Under the pieces are notes generated by a model, which saw only the letters and a list, made by a program, of their open reading frames with translations, did not search any database and was not told the origin of the DNA. A stretch of 64,000 nt of DNA from Daphnia carinata (lineage: Eukaryota; Arthropoda; Branchiopoda; Diplostraca; Daphniidae), in the NCBI RefSeq assembly GCF_022539665.2, contig NC_081340.1, forward strand, positions 3,286,001-3,350,000, read 5' to 3'. The position numbers and the translations under genes are program-made. Below, piece by piece: positions 1 through 11,800 of this stretch (positions are counted from its first letter, which is position 1; the number at the start of each line of letters is the position of its first letter).

Positions 1-1578
1 TCGTGCATAAAATTTTTGGAAAACATCTTTGTCGTCGATGTACTTGAAGACAGTAATGCACTGAGCTAACTTGTCGTCAACTTCAGTGTCACTACCGCCT
101 TTCGTAGACTTTTTCAGGAGAGAATCGCAATATTTAGCAAGTAATTCGGGAGATTTGCAAGGCTGCTTGGTATTAAGACGGTGATTTACGACCGATGCAC
201 ACGCCATATCAAGAGCACTGCTAAACTGCTGATCATTAGCAAAAACAACGTGGGTCATCTCCTTGTACTTGGAATGCACGCCCAACATGCCCTCTACGAA
301 CTGAGCAGCAATATTATCTCCTGAAAGGTTAGCAACTGCTCGCAACCCTTGTTGCTTTATGTGCTCCATCACATGTGACACTAGAACAGTCAATCCTCCC
401 GGAATAGACTACATACATATTTTAAACAAGTAAACAGATTCATTATGAAGAGATAATAGTAGAATTTTTTTTTTTTTACCTTGAGCAACGCGAATGCATT
501 GCGAAGATCTTGCTGAAGCTCTTGTTGTACCATTGTCGGACACTCGTTGTGAATAGCCGCTAAGTGATCAGCTACCATTCTCTGCTCGCATTCGCTTCGG
601 ACTTTACCGTAAGAACTTGGATGCAAAAATTTACGGCTACGTAGATCCTCTTCATCTCGACGCTGCAAAACTTTCTCCATATACAACGAAATTGTGCATT
701 CTTGCAGTAAGCGACTAGCTTCTTGCCTATTTTCGATTTATCATTAGGACGAGCACTTCAGAACTGAAAGCGTTGATTACCTATAATATTCCCCGGTTGC
801 TTCTAAAAAAGGGCTTTCAAAAACTGTCTCGTACAACTCGAGCGTATTCTTCTTTTTGTACTCCTCAACGGAAACCAATGACTGAATGACTCCCTGAATT
901 GTCGACGATTTTTCATTATACAGTGATTGGCCTGTACGGTCACAATGTATTGCTCCCAAAAGCAATCTCAGCAGGTCACCTTTCAATGGCTCTATCATGT
1001 GCTTTTTCCACAAGTCCAAACCTTAAAACATAATTCACTGTATTCAAAGGTTCAAAATGGAAAAGATTGAAATGTGTAATTACCTAGTTCTCCTATTTCT
1101 TTCATTTGTTCAGGGGATTCATAAGACAGTGTCCCATAAAGAAGCTCTGCATCAGTTGCTTTCTGTTTTTTAATATGTTGGGTGTTGAGATACCTGTTAA
1201 ATCAGCTACTGATTAAAACTCAAACATTTTTGTTACATGAAAAATTTCCAAAGCTTACGAGTAAAGTTTGTGCAAATAATCCATTCCTTGACTGTACTGT
1301 TGCCAAAGATTGTAGTAAACAGTAAGGAGCTGTTCTTCACTGCTGCAATTAACTTGGGTTAGAAGGGATTTAACATGTTCCTCTAAAAACTTTTTAGTTT
1401 CCTGATACAACTTTTCAGCTAGGGGTTCTGGGTAGGCAACACAAAGTGAGTATACATCGCTGAATCTATTGTACCAAACAGTATGAGGTACATTTCCCAG
1501 GGTAACAACACCTTTCACTGTCTCCTTTAAATCAGCCCAAGTAGTGACAAAATCTACCCGTTTTGGTTTAAGAGACAT
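1..1578 (-). CDS. cul2: Cullin-2, N-terminal part (partial gene)
   Basis: Scaffold subunit of CRL2 ubiquitin ligases (Elongin B/C, VHL-box receptors, Rbx1). Exons on the minus strand: 1578-1259, 1193-1084, 1021-781, 726-480 and 408 to the window edge. Phases join cleanly and give 442 residues. The start MSLKPKRVDFVTTW matches the cullin-2 N-terminus as I recall it. Further cullin-2 landmarks are YLNTQHIKKQK, ESPFLEATGEYYR, HPSSYGKV, CEQRMVADHL and, at the edge, TVFKYIDDKDVFQKFYAR. These cover the cullin repeats that bind the substrate-receptor adaptor; the cullin-homology and Nedd8 parts lie outside the window. Introns are 54-71 bp with GT-AG ends. The gene is head to head with SLC25A46. The identification as cullin-2 rather than another cullin is strong because similarity runs through every exon. 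Confidence 0.97.
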
Positions 1579-1890
1579 TTTATACCAATTAGATCAATGT
1601 TCAAAAATGTGGGTCATAAAGTTATTCAAAATATTTTCTACCCAATTCTAGATTTTAATGTGATAAACCAAACTGTATTCTGATCTGGAGTCCACAAAAA
1701 TTCCACTGAAAATCGTCAAACCCGCCTAAGGTTGTTGTTATTCTATCAGTATGGTGGGCAACTATAGTTTCGGAGTTTTACAGATGTTGGTCCTGACCCC
1801 AAGATCTTAACAGAGCTTTGCGTTCTAAAAGAGTAACTTTGTTTCGTTGTGTAGATTAGATTCGACTTGGCGACTGTATAACGATGCAGG
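1579..1890. promoter_or_regulatory. Divergent promoter region of cul2 and SLC25A46
   Basis: About 300 bp separate the cul2 start codon from the first likely transcribed base of the SLC25A46 unit. An arthropod-type initiator TCAGT lies at 1746-1750 on the plus strand. There is no evident TATA box. The arrangement suggests a shared promoter for two broadly expressed genes, but transcription starts were not observed directly. A candidate 5' non-coding exon of SLC25A46 ends near 1888 (CAG followed by GTTCGT) and would splice to 2285, after the acceptor TTTCCATTTCAG. Confidence 0.45.
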
Positions 1891-1964
1891 TTCGTCTGCT
1901 ATTCCTGTTTTTGGTTTTCCTTTCAGTTGTAATCGCGAAAGGGCATGGGAAAGGACAACGATAA
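1884..1964 (+). CDS. Possible 26-aa signal-peptide-like small ORF (upstream ORF)
   Basis: A short frame starting at ATG 1884 reads MQVRLLFLFLVFLSVV followed by IAKGHGKGQR and a stop. It has a basic start, a strongly hydrophobic stretch of about 14 residues and an Ala-Lys junction like a signal-peptidase site, leaving an 8-residue basic tail. It sits in the 5' region of SLC25A46. It may be an upstream ORF in an unspliced leader, a secreted micropeptide, or chance. The ATG is followed directly by CAG and a donor-like GTTCGT, so splicing would remove the rest of the frame and leave only ATG CAG in the leader. I have no family match. Confidence 0.2.
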   Translation: MQVRLLFLFLVFLSVVIAKGHGKGQR

Positions 1965-2317
1965 CACGAGAGCTTCTAGAAAAGACATTAGATGGCACTT
2001 TAACTGTGATTACCTAAACCTTTTGCCTATTTGTTTTCGTCTGCTTTATTGTAATAGCAGATCATTACCATCTTGGCTAGTTAGCTTCTCTATTTTGATG
2101 CGCATGAGGAGTTCTACATTGGCTACAGAACCGGGCTCTGATGTTCACTTGAGTGCCTATATGTTAGAGTTAACTACTGTGTTATTTGAAAAGAAGCTGT
2201 TAACAATCAAATCTGGAAAACAAACTGTATTGCTAACCATATCTGCCCACATTTGCATCTGTTGAACCTAGTTTTCCATTTCAGTTTAACTCAAATTAGG
2301 CGGAAAGGCGGATTGGT

Positions 2318-4091
2318 ATGGCTGGGACTGAAGATTATTCATTCTATTACAGCTTAGAAAACTCTCCCTTTTGGATAAAGAAGTCTGATTCTGCTGCTTC
2401 TGCTGATATCGATGGAAGCATACAACACTGGGAAAGCAAATTAATTGCTTCACCAAAATATAGAAATGGTATTTTGAAATCTTTTCTTTTCAAGAAATAA
2501 ATAATTATAACTATTTACTCAGTTCCACAAGATATGACAGACCCCCATAGGATACCAAATCCCAGTTTTGGCATTATGAGGATTGCTGCAGAAAATTTGC
2601 TATGTCATCCATTTTTAGTCTTGCGTAGACAATGCCAGGTGAAAAAATTTGATATCTACTATGTATTACTTGTCTTAAACATAGTGTTAGGTCAATGTAT
2701 TTTCTAGAAAATATCATACATTACCTTTCAGCTTGTTTCCAGTAGTCATCAGACTCCATCAGCGACAAAGCATGACAGTATTGTGGAAAGGAATTGGTAG
2801 TGCTCTTATTGTAAAAGGTCTTACATTAGCAGTTGAAGATGTGCTCAGTAAAATAACACCATGGCCAAAGTAATATTGTCATTAGTTTAAAGTTTTAGAG
2901 TATCTGGGCAGCTTATTCAGAACTATAAAATTAAACGTTCATTACTGTTCTAGAGAAATAGATCGTCACAGCTCACTTAAAGCAATTGGACATCACATTC
3001 TTCTTAAAAGGTAGAGTATCAAAACACATGTTTCATACCCATGAAAACGCACAGATATATACAACAATTCGTATTGTCACTTGCCCATCAGTGTTAGTCT
3101 AGCTGTGGTGATACCTTTTTATGCAGCAAGCGTCGTTGAAACTGTACAGTCTGATATTGCCAGTGAAAAACCGGGTATCTTCGACGTTTTTCAAGAAGGA
3201 ATCTATCGCTTTCTAAGTTGGTCTGCACCTCAAACAGGTAAAAAACAAAAACATCTATATACATATATATGTAACGATAAACAAGTAGACTACTTACCAT
3301 TGATGACTCAGGTCGCCTTTTGCCCATTTGGATCATTTTATGTCCAGCCGTTTTATGCGGAACGGTTCACTACGTCATCTCTGTCCTTTCGGCTGGGTTA
3401 ACTCGCTGGGGAATGACATCCGCTAAAAAACGAAGTCAGCGTAAGCAGGTTTGTTAAACATTTTAGCCATTTGATAAAAATGATAGCAGTCCACTCCAGA
3501 GCTTAATGTGTTTAACTGATGGCATAAAATTTACTGCAGGGTGCCCTTTCTAAAGAAGTTAGTTTTGTAGAGGCAAACGACCTTGATATGTCTTCCAAAT
3601 TTGCTGGTTCTTTGGTAGCTGACGTTCTTCTCTTTCCATTTGAGACAGTCCTCCATAGGTACTTTTATTTTTATTTTTTTTAATGCTTAAATATATCTAG
3701 TGTAATACTGTCTTTTAATTGTTTGTGTAGGCTGCACATTCAAGGGACGCGTACGATAATTGATAATCTGGACACTGGTGCATCTGTCATACCAATTCTA
3801 ACGCGTTACGATGGCTTCTTCGACTGCTGGAATACAATCACTCGCGAAGAAGGCGGCTGGGGTTTGTATAAAGGCTTTGGAGCCTTGCTTCTGCAATACG
3901 CCCTCCAGCTTAGCATTATCAAAGGCTCACTGTTCACCTTTTACCACATGGGAGATCTATTTAAATCCACTAGCGCCCAGCCCACATCACCGAGAAATCA
4001 GGCCAACTTAGTAGATCGCAAAGACAGAAGTCCCAAGTCTTCATCCTCATCTCTGGGAGGTACCCCACTGCAACAGCAGTTTAATGAGTAA
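2318..4091 (+). CDS. SLC25A46: SLC25A46, mitochondrial outer-membrane carrier-family protein
   Basis: Coding exons: 2318-2468, 2523-2638, 2691-2869, 2954-3010, 3092-3237, 3312-3448, 3540-3658 and 3731-4091; all phases agree and give 421 aa (human protein about 418). In vertebrates SLC25A46 sits in the mitochondrial outer membrane and affects fission/fusion, cristae and lipid traffic rather than transporting a known solute. Landmarks recalled from the family: [73 protein letters not shown] and the near-invariant [18 protein letters not shown], followed by [15 protein letters not shown]. The C-terminal tail after about residue 380 is Ser/Pro-rich and not conserved. The third coding exon starts at 2691; a more obvious downstream CAG at about 2732 would lose the conserved VNVFSRKYH segment. 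The ATG at 2318 is preceded by a 5'-UTR acceptor at 2284. Confidence 0.95.
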
Positions 4092-5396
4092 TAACTATGC
4101 TAGTCTAATCAACTAAAATATTGTAAATATTTACAATCATCGTGCAGTAGATGGGCAAAGTTTATTTAGTTTGTTAAAAGGGTGAACTTGGAATCAAAAT
4201 ACTGTACTCGAGATCAGAATTTAGCCACTTTCGTCGTCCTTCTGATAGTTTTATGTTTCCGGAGACCTTTTAAAACGATCAACTAACGATTCAACCATGC
4301 AAATGTAAAAGGTTCCATGAACAGCTGCCTACTGTATCCGGTCATTTCGTATGCTTAATCACGTACTAGTGTAAGGGTTCTAAGAGGGGAAAGAAAAGAG
4401 GCTGCAAGGTACAGATTTGAAATATGATAGCGCAAAGGGTAAAGAGAGGTAAAACACCTGTCAAAAAAAAAAGGTGGAGTTCGTACAAGGAGGAGAAGAG
4501 TTTCAAGTTACCAAAGTTTAACGGGAACAGACGTTGACTATTCATGGAGAGCTGCGTGACACGTACCTGATCACAACGGTTGGGCTCTGTAGTCTTCAGA
4601 TCGCGTTGGTCTGATTCTTAAGGCGCATGTCTCGTATCGAATCAGTGTCTCATGCCGTTTCGGTCAAGTTAACCAGCAGTTTTCCAACGAACGTCGTCCA
4701 GTAAAGCAGTGCCACGCCGCGGCTCAATCAACTTGTACGTTACTGAGCCGTGTCAACTGTTATTATACTCGACATCCGTCCGTATCGCATGTTTGAAGTG
4801 AAGTGAAGAAGCGCATAAGGAAATGTTTTTGTTGGCGGCATTTTCGACGACGACCAAAGTGAAGCCGTTTGTTTTCGTTTCGTCTGTCCAGGTGGTGCCA
4901 CACGCTGTGCGGATGCCTATATAGTGTTTCCAATTGAGACCAAGACCTGTTTTCAACTTTCTACCGCCCTTTGTTTTTTCTTAGCTAATACCCATAGGGA
5001 CAGAATCGCTGGCCTTGCTCGACCTTATTGGGAACGATAATTGAATATTCAATTTCATTGGCGACGTGCTGTGGATACTAAAATGCCTTATCCAACTCTC
5101 TCTCTGGGCGTTCCACGTTAGTCTGCTGAAAAAGTTAGCTGTTTCGGTCAAGTGTAATCTCGTCAGTCTATCAAGCTCTTGGACAATGAACAGTTACATT
5201 AAACATTGGAATCGTTGGATTGCGCGACGCACATTTTTCGATTCGCTTCAGTGTTACATCGGATTCGATATCGCATCAGTTTCGAACTCTACGAGCCTTG
5301 CACGCCAGTTCTGATAGCACAACGCTACACGCATATCATCAACATAAACATTCAGCCCCCCGTTATTGTTCCCTCCGCGCATTCCGCGTTTACCGT
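4092..5396. other. 3'UTR of SLC25A46 and upstream region of the RhoGEF gene
   Basis: No gene is recognised here. The first part is the SLC25A46 3'UTR. It contains a perfect 18-bp palindrome at 4120-4137 whose plus strand includes TGTAAATA (4122-4129), a match to the Pumilio element UGUANAUA. No AATAAA is evident close to the stop. The second part is the presumed promoter and leader of the RhoGEF gene. A TCAGT initiator-like sequence occurs at 5163-5167, and several short upstream frames lie between it and the ATG at 5397. Small frames on both strands look like chance. Confidence 0.5.
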
Positions 5397-5801
5397 ATGG
5401 ACCAAATAATGACTGCGGAAACGTTCAAGACAGGACAGTCTGCAAAGTTGTGGAACTGGTTGGACAGAATGCGATTCGATCATCAGCGCCATAGTGTCAA
5501 AGATTTGTGCAAAGTTAAGCTCAGTCAGGCAGACGGCAGTGTTGCGGATATTACGCCGGCCAACGTTCTTCCTGCCAGATGTTTAACGCAGGACGAAAAC
5601 CCAACTAAACGAAGGTGGAACACGAAAAGGATGAAGCGACATGTTTCTTGCTACGTTTTTACTTCAGGAAATGTGGAAGTCGAAAGGAAATATCGCTCGC
5701 ATAATGAAACGCACTTTCCCTCCTCGAAGCCAATTCCGCAACGGGTCAGGGCAGCGAAATCCATCCAGAATCTCACGTCGGTCGATACCATCGACCGCCA
5801 G
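5397..5801 (+). CDS. RhoGEF first coding exon (distal promoter form)
   Basis: An open frame of 135 codons from ATG 5397 to a consensus donor CAG/GTAATA at 5802. It ends in phase 0, matching the phase-0 start of the exon at 18052. The first ATG in frame is 5397 (MDQIMTAETFK); an upstream extension has no ATG. The product is basic and Ser/Thr-rich with no domain I recognise, although a KLWNWLDRMRFDHQ stretch near the start looks like an amphipathic helix. Assignment to this gene rests on strand, phase and the absence of any other compatible first exon. The 12.2-kb intron that follows makes this the least certain junction. If it is not used, transcription could start nearer 18052. Confidence 0.65.
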
Positions 5802-8800
5802 GTAATACCAACAACAGCAGTAATGGTTGATGCGCCTCTTTCGCCATTGATCCCGCAGTCTTTTTTATCGATTTGCTGCAGATAAGACGATCAATTTCAG
5901 TTTTAATCTCAACAATCTTTTGGCGTAAGACTTAAGTCAGAATTACGGACGCTCTTTGGCGAAAGCTTGATCCGTCAGAAACCTCGGGATATGTATCTTG
6001 AAAGGAAAATACCAGTTATAGAAATCACTTTCTTTACTGGCATTATTCCAAATGGCGGTAGAGCTATCTGCTTAATGAAATATTCAGCCGTCCTACTTGA
6101 TGCACTTTAAATTCTTTTCCCGTTTCATTGTGTGTAGATAATTGTATAATCTTGTCACACATTTGAAACTTTTTGAAACATTTTAGGTTAAGTAGAATAC
6201 GTGCAAAGGTAAAGCCAAAGTGCATGTTGTTTGGCTAAACTACGTGAAACACACCTTTTTCACTTCCTTTTTGGAAAATGCCGCAGTTTGCTTGGGCGGT
6301 TCTTCTTTATTCCCCGTGAAATGTATACCTCTGGTTTCCTATTTCCGATTATAAGCGTATAATTCATTTTCTTAGCCACGGAACATTAAGTTAATAGGGC
6401 GCAACTGCAGCCAACTGTAGCCTATACAGGAGAAAACCAGCAAAGATGTCGGTAAGGAAAATTACGTATGGTGGACAAAAGTGTGGCAAAACCAGGGGAA
6501 CCGAAAAAAAATGTCGGTTTTAAGTGAAGTAAAAGCTTTTCAATAACTACGTCTATAACAGACTGGATTCTATAAGCCGCGAATAGACCATGAAGTAAGT
6601 CAAAGTTAGAGCCCACCCGGCCGGCCTTTGACCGGTCTTGGCGCCATAGATCGCTTCAGGTACTCTTTGGATTTTATTTTTTTGCTCTATTATACAGTGC
6701 ATCGACACCTTTCTTTCCCCCTTGTTACACAGCTATTTTCTCCTTTCGCATAACACTGAGTTATCACTTCTCTCTTTTCCCCGCCTTTTGCGCGATTCGA
6801 AAGCCTCTGACAATCAAACGCTTGATTTATTGCTTTTTGCCGAGTACAACACAATGATCTTTTCTATTTCGTCAAATAATTCAGTCTTTACTTTAGCGGA
6901 ATCCAGCACAAAAATTCCGTTTATTCCTTTATTTTTGTAGTCTTCTGGAAAAGGGACAACTTGGCATTGGGTTTTTTTTTTTTGGGGGGGGGGGCGATCA
7001 GTCTTTGGGCTACAAGACGTGAGAAGTCTATATTTGCAAAAAAAAAAGAAACGTGCCAGAGTAAAAAAAAAAAAGCTAAACAATTGAGATTGTTTCGGTT
7101 CATGCAATGAATAGCTGAGTGGCAAAATCGTGGTCATTTTTTAAAAAACAATGGTAATAAGAACCGTTGTTTTTTTTTCCTGTTTATGTGAAGATAATTC
7201 AAAGATGATTACAATCCTCACTGTGATAGGCTCATCACAAAAGCTATAATAAAATGAAATCTATCGTGTAATGAGAAATTGCGGTTTTTTTACATCTCGG
7301 GGCAATGATGAACTACGTGTAGTACTTATGCAGCGTACGATTCTTAACAAGAGAACGGCATTACGTGAAAGCAACAGTAGAGAGTCATTTCACTTTTCCC
7401 CGTCAGGCAATTTGCTTTGCTCCTCTATCAAAAACACAAAAAATAATCTTCTCTTCTTTCTCTAACCAGGAGGCCAGGGGCCGTCCGGTACCGTGATTTC
7501 TACGTACACCAAAAGAAAGAAAAAACGATCACCTTTCCAAAAATCGCTGCAGAGCACAGACAAGGAAAAAGAGATCGCTAACTCTATGTAAAAGACGTAC
7601 TTCGGTGAAAGATATTGAGGTCATAAGTTGACCGATGGGAATTAAATCCTTTCACCGCTCGTTGACTCGTCTGTTACTCCTGCTGCCATCCCGCTTATCT
7701 TTAACACCATACTTTTTTTTCCCCTTAGATTCTTATCTGTGTTACGGTGCACGTGTGTTGCCCGCGTAACTAATGACCCACCATGAAAATGCGCACTCTC
7801 TCGCGCTTCATTCGCATAATGAAAAATCAGGAGAAAACGCAGTGTTTGCCTGACATTTGTAATACGGAGGTACGATCGAGAAATTTGCCGATTAATTGTA
7901 GCAAAGAAGACAATAGTAACAATAGAAATAGATTTTTTGGCACGCTGGATGCATCCTGTTGTCGTCGCGAGTAATACAGCGATGTAATATACAAAAACTG
8001 GCTGCCAGACATCGAAGAATAGGGGTGCGGGGTTACCCGTTAACAAAGGGACAAGTTCTGACAATAGAATACGATACAGGAAGAAAGTCTATTTAAAAAA
8101 TGGGGGGGAAAGAATGTGAGGGCCGATGCGTGATGCTGGTGTCTCTGCTGCCTCGTGATGTATTCCTGGGCAAAAGAAAATGCTGTAACTGTGTGTACGT
8201 GTGTCTGTAGAGAAAAAAAAACAAAAAAAGGGTCTCAGTCATGCCGAACACAATAGGAGAGAGTGCCTGTATTTCGAGACGCTTCTTTTCACGATGAACG
8301 CATTTCGGCTGCTGACGATTACCGTGACACGTCTAACACATATTTGATTGGATAGCTCGATAAAATAACGTTTCCAAAGCCGACAAAGAAATGAAGTGGG
8401 AACACAAGTCGATTCGTGCTAATTACACTTCTTCTTTCTTTTTCCACCTATGGGTGACGGACTAATGATCAGCTTTCGCCAAATTTTTTAAACATCGTAG
8501 ATTTTCTCCTCTCTATAAATGTAGACATACACTGTCTATAACAGACTCTTTTAAATTGCAAAAAAAAAAGAAACAATTATAATAAACGAAATGAAAATAA
8601 AGAAAAACACCTTTGGCTTAGAGGACTGGACCTGTCAAAGGTTTCTTTGGAGGGAGTCTGCAGGGTCCGCTGAGCTAGAGAGAAAATGAATCTTGGCTTC
8701 TTTTTTTACGGTCCACTGACACCGATCGAGGGGTTTCTTCTTAACGTTTTATTGCTGTCCAACTCTGAACGAAGTTTTCCAAGTCGCGAAAGTCGCATGT

Positions 8801-11800
8801 ATGTTAAATCCACTTATTCTATTGTTCTGCGTTGTATCTATGAACCCCCCCGTTTTTCTTCTTCTTTTTGCGTGGCCAAACAAGAAAATGCTTGACACCG
8901 CCAACTGAGAAACAATAATGTTGACTATAAGAGTAAAATAGAAGGTACGTTATACTGTCTGGAATGTCCAACAATAGATTTCCTTGTCGTCTTTTCTCTT
9001 TCTCATTTCTATAGCTTTACTTGTCAGCTTTTAAATGCGCATACTGTATACGGTGGCTATTTGAATCTGCACTATCGCCCGTCGTATGAACACATAGCCC
9101 ATGTTCCTCGTTTCGCCTTTGCCTTTCTTTCTCGGCGTACAACGCAGGCCTGCTTGGTATGTGAATAGCTTCCAGTGATGGTGTCTCTGCAACATGCTCT
9201 CGAATTTCTTCTCCCTTCTATTACCGTCGCATTTTATTTTACCTTTGCTTACCTACGTCCCTCACGTTTTTTTTTCTTGGTTTTTTCCGTTCATCGACAC
9301 GCATACACAAGAAGTGATGTATCGAAACGTTTTCAGCGTTGATGGGTTGGATGCGGCTCTCCAAATCGAAATCAAGCTGGTTGGAATCGTTTCGATTTCC
9401 ATCTAAATTACCGATTGATAATGAAGGTTAGGCAAGTTTTTCCATGGAACACAAGAAAAAAAAATAAACCCTGGAACTACCTGGGGTTTTTTTTTTGCTT
9501 TTAGCCCCATCTATCGCAAAAGGCAGAGTTTCAAGCATAGACCGGTGTGGCATTTCACGAGTCCCTCGTTTGAGAGCTACGCAAGACCAGTTGCTACGTC
9601 CTGTTTTTGGCTTGACAGAACGCATACATTTCTGGCCCCTTTCAACGGTACATGGGCCTTTGAATGGGAGTGTTGGCCATCTTTTTGTCAGTCCTAAGCG
9701 GCAAGTCTATGCAGGCAGTCGCACGTGGTGTTCGTCTCTGGTTTTCAACTTCCTCGTGAGATTAGAGATTCTCGTGTGTTATTTTTTTACTGACCAACGA
9801 GAGAACGTTATCTTCCATTAAGTGAACTCTTATGTCCTAGTTGACTTTTCAACGGCGACCAAAAGCCTGGAATAGTGGAATATTCGTTATCTGCTGCTGC
9901 TGTGAGCCAGCCAAAGCATCTGTAAGTAACACACACAGCCCTGTACGTTTTTATGTAAGACCGTAGATCTGCAGATGACCGTTTTTTCATTTCATACCCC
10001 ATTGGTGACCTATTCTTCATGTTTTCTGTTGTATATACATCGATTGTTTCAATTGGCATGTGCGAGTGAGATGATGGTTCGTGGAAGACGTGTACTCATT
10101 GTTCTGCTGACTGAACTGTCCGCTCGAGTAGGGCGGTATCTTGGCCAAGCCACGAGTAGTCGTCACTATTTTGGCGGCCGTCAATTATTCACGGCAATTG
10201 GTGTTTGGGTCATTAAAAATGCATCAGACATGCATAGTTGGCTTGTTGGCACATTCACAAGCGGAAACTAGAGCGCGTGCAAAAAAAGAAAAAAAAGAGT
10301 CAGCCTAAAACATCATTAGACTGTGCGTCTGTCCAGAGCAACTGGCGTGTAACAAGAAGGCCAATAGGTAAAAAAAAAAGCTTTGATGAAAATTCACGTT
10401 GGTCGTGTTAAGACCAAGTTGTGTCGAGTGACATGACAGCGGAATAACAAGTCAAGTCAGGGTAAAAACAGACAATCGGTTAGATCGGTTATACGAACAA
10501 GTCGGGGAGAATTTTTGTTTAAATCGGGAAACGATTCCACTAGAAGATGAGAGAAGGGAACACAAAAAAAAGACAACAGAGGGGGGGACAGAATGACAAA
10601 GTGGGTGCCCCCTTTGGACGGGATGTGGGCACATCAGTCTCACACCGCATTGTGATTTTATTATATATTTTTTTCCTCCCTCCGATTCTTCCTAGTTGTA
10701 CGCAGATGACAACAAACAAGGCACACACACGCACACCGAAAGGGAATAACTAGAACCCCCATGTTTATTGATACGCTATATACCGAGTGTTTATAGTTAT
10801 CAGCTGATATCTATAACGCCAGTCATCCGCGTATATTGTTTGCTTTAAGTCTTTCGGCGATGGCGTACACAGAGCGAAAAGATCTAAGCGCAGGCTAAAC
10901 TCACGCCACACCTGCCCCTCCCCCACGCATGTACACCGTTCTTTCTCGTAGTTGACCAATTAGCTGCCGACATGGTCGACGAAACTTTACCCTTCATTCT
11001 GTTTTTTTTTTTTCTTTTTATATCCCCCCTATTGGGGAAAAATGGTGGACGAGGGAGTAAATGACGTCAGAGTCCATCGAAACAAAAACGCGTAATTTGC
11101 TTGCAATGACCGTAGCTGCTAAAAAAAAACGAAAATGACACATCAAGGTTGAATTGGTCATTGTAAATGGTTGTTATTTTTTTTTTTTTTTTGTGCGCTG
11201 CTGTTTGCTGCTGCTGGACACACAAACGGAGACATCACAAGTGGCCGACTGTGTTGGAAAAGGGCTAGAATGTGCGTGTGTTGACTTTGCCTTTGCAAGA
11301 ATGACTCTTTCCGCTTCTTGCGCTTCGCTGGCTCTTGTATATTGACTTACGAAATTTCACAGCTCCGAACCATGTCGTTTGAAGTCAGTTCTAACTGCCG
11401 CTTATAAAAGAAGACAGTGAATAGAAAAAAGAGAGTGGGACGAGAGCAGAAAGTTGGGTATTTCAAGGGCGTCGGCGACCAGAGCTTGTTGATTTTGCAC
11501 GAAAAGCCGGTTGAAAAAGTCATCGTCTTCGCCCATGTTGGTCATTTGATTTCCTAAGACAAACTCTCGACTGAATGCAACACGCAGCGAGACGAGCAAA
11601 CAAGTCGGCCACGGCATCTCATTCCCAGAAATATCAGCATTCAACAAGAATGATATATTGGACGTGTCACAGTTTGGAATTTAGCGGGTCACTAAAATAT
11701 ATTTTAAAAAGGCGTTAGATTCTTCAATATTTTTGCTGCCTCTTTGGCGTTCCATCAATTCTTTTGCCCAGTCGTGCAACAGACGTCCGTTTACAGCGTC

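Noticed and set aside
1945-2265. 106-codon plus-strand frame upstream of SLC25A46
   Set aside because: Lies in the presumed 5'UTR intron, overlaps the signal-like micro-ORF in another frame and has no family features.
7642-8064. 140-codon minus-strand frame in the first RhoGEF intron
   Set aside because: Composition looks random, no start context, no family resemblance, no splice partners.
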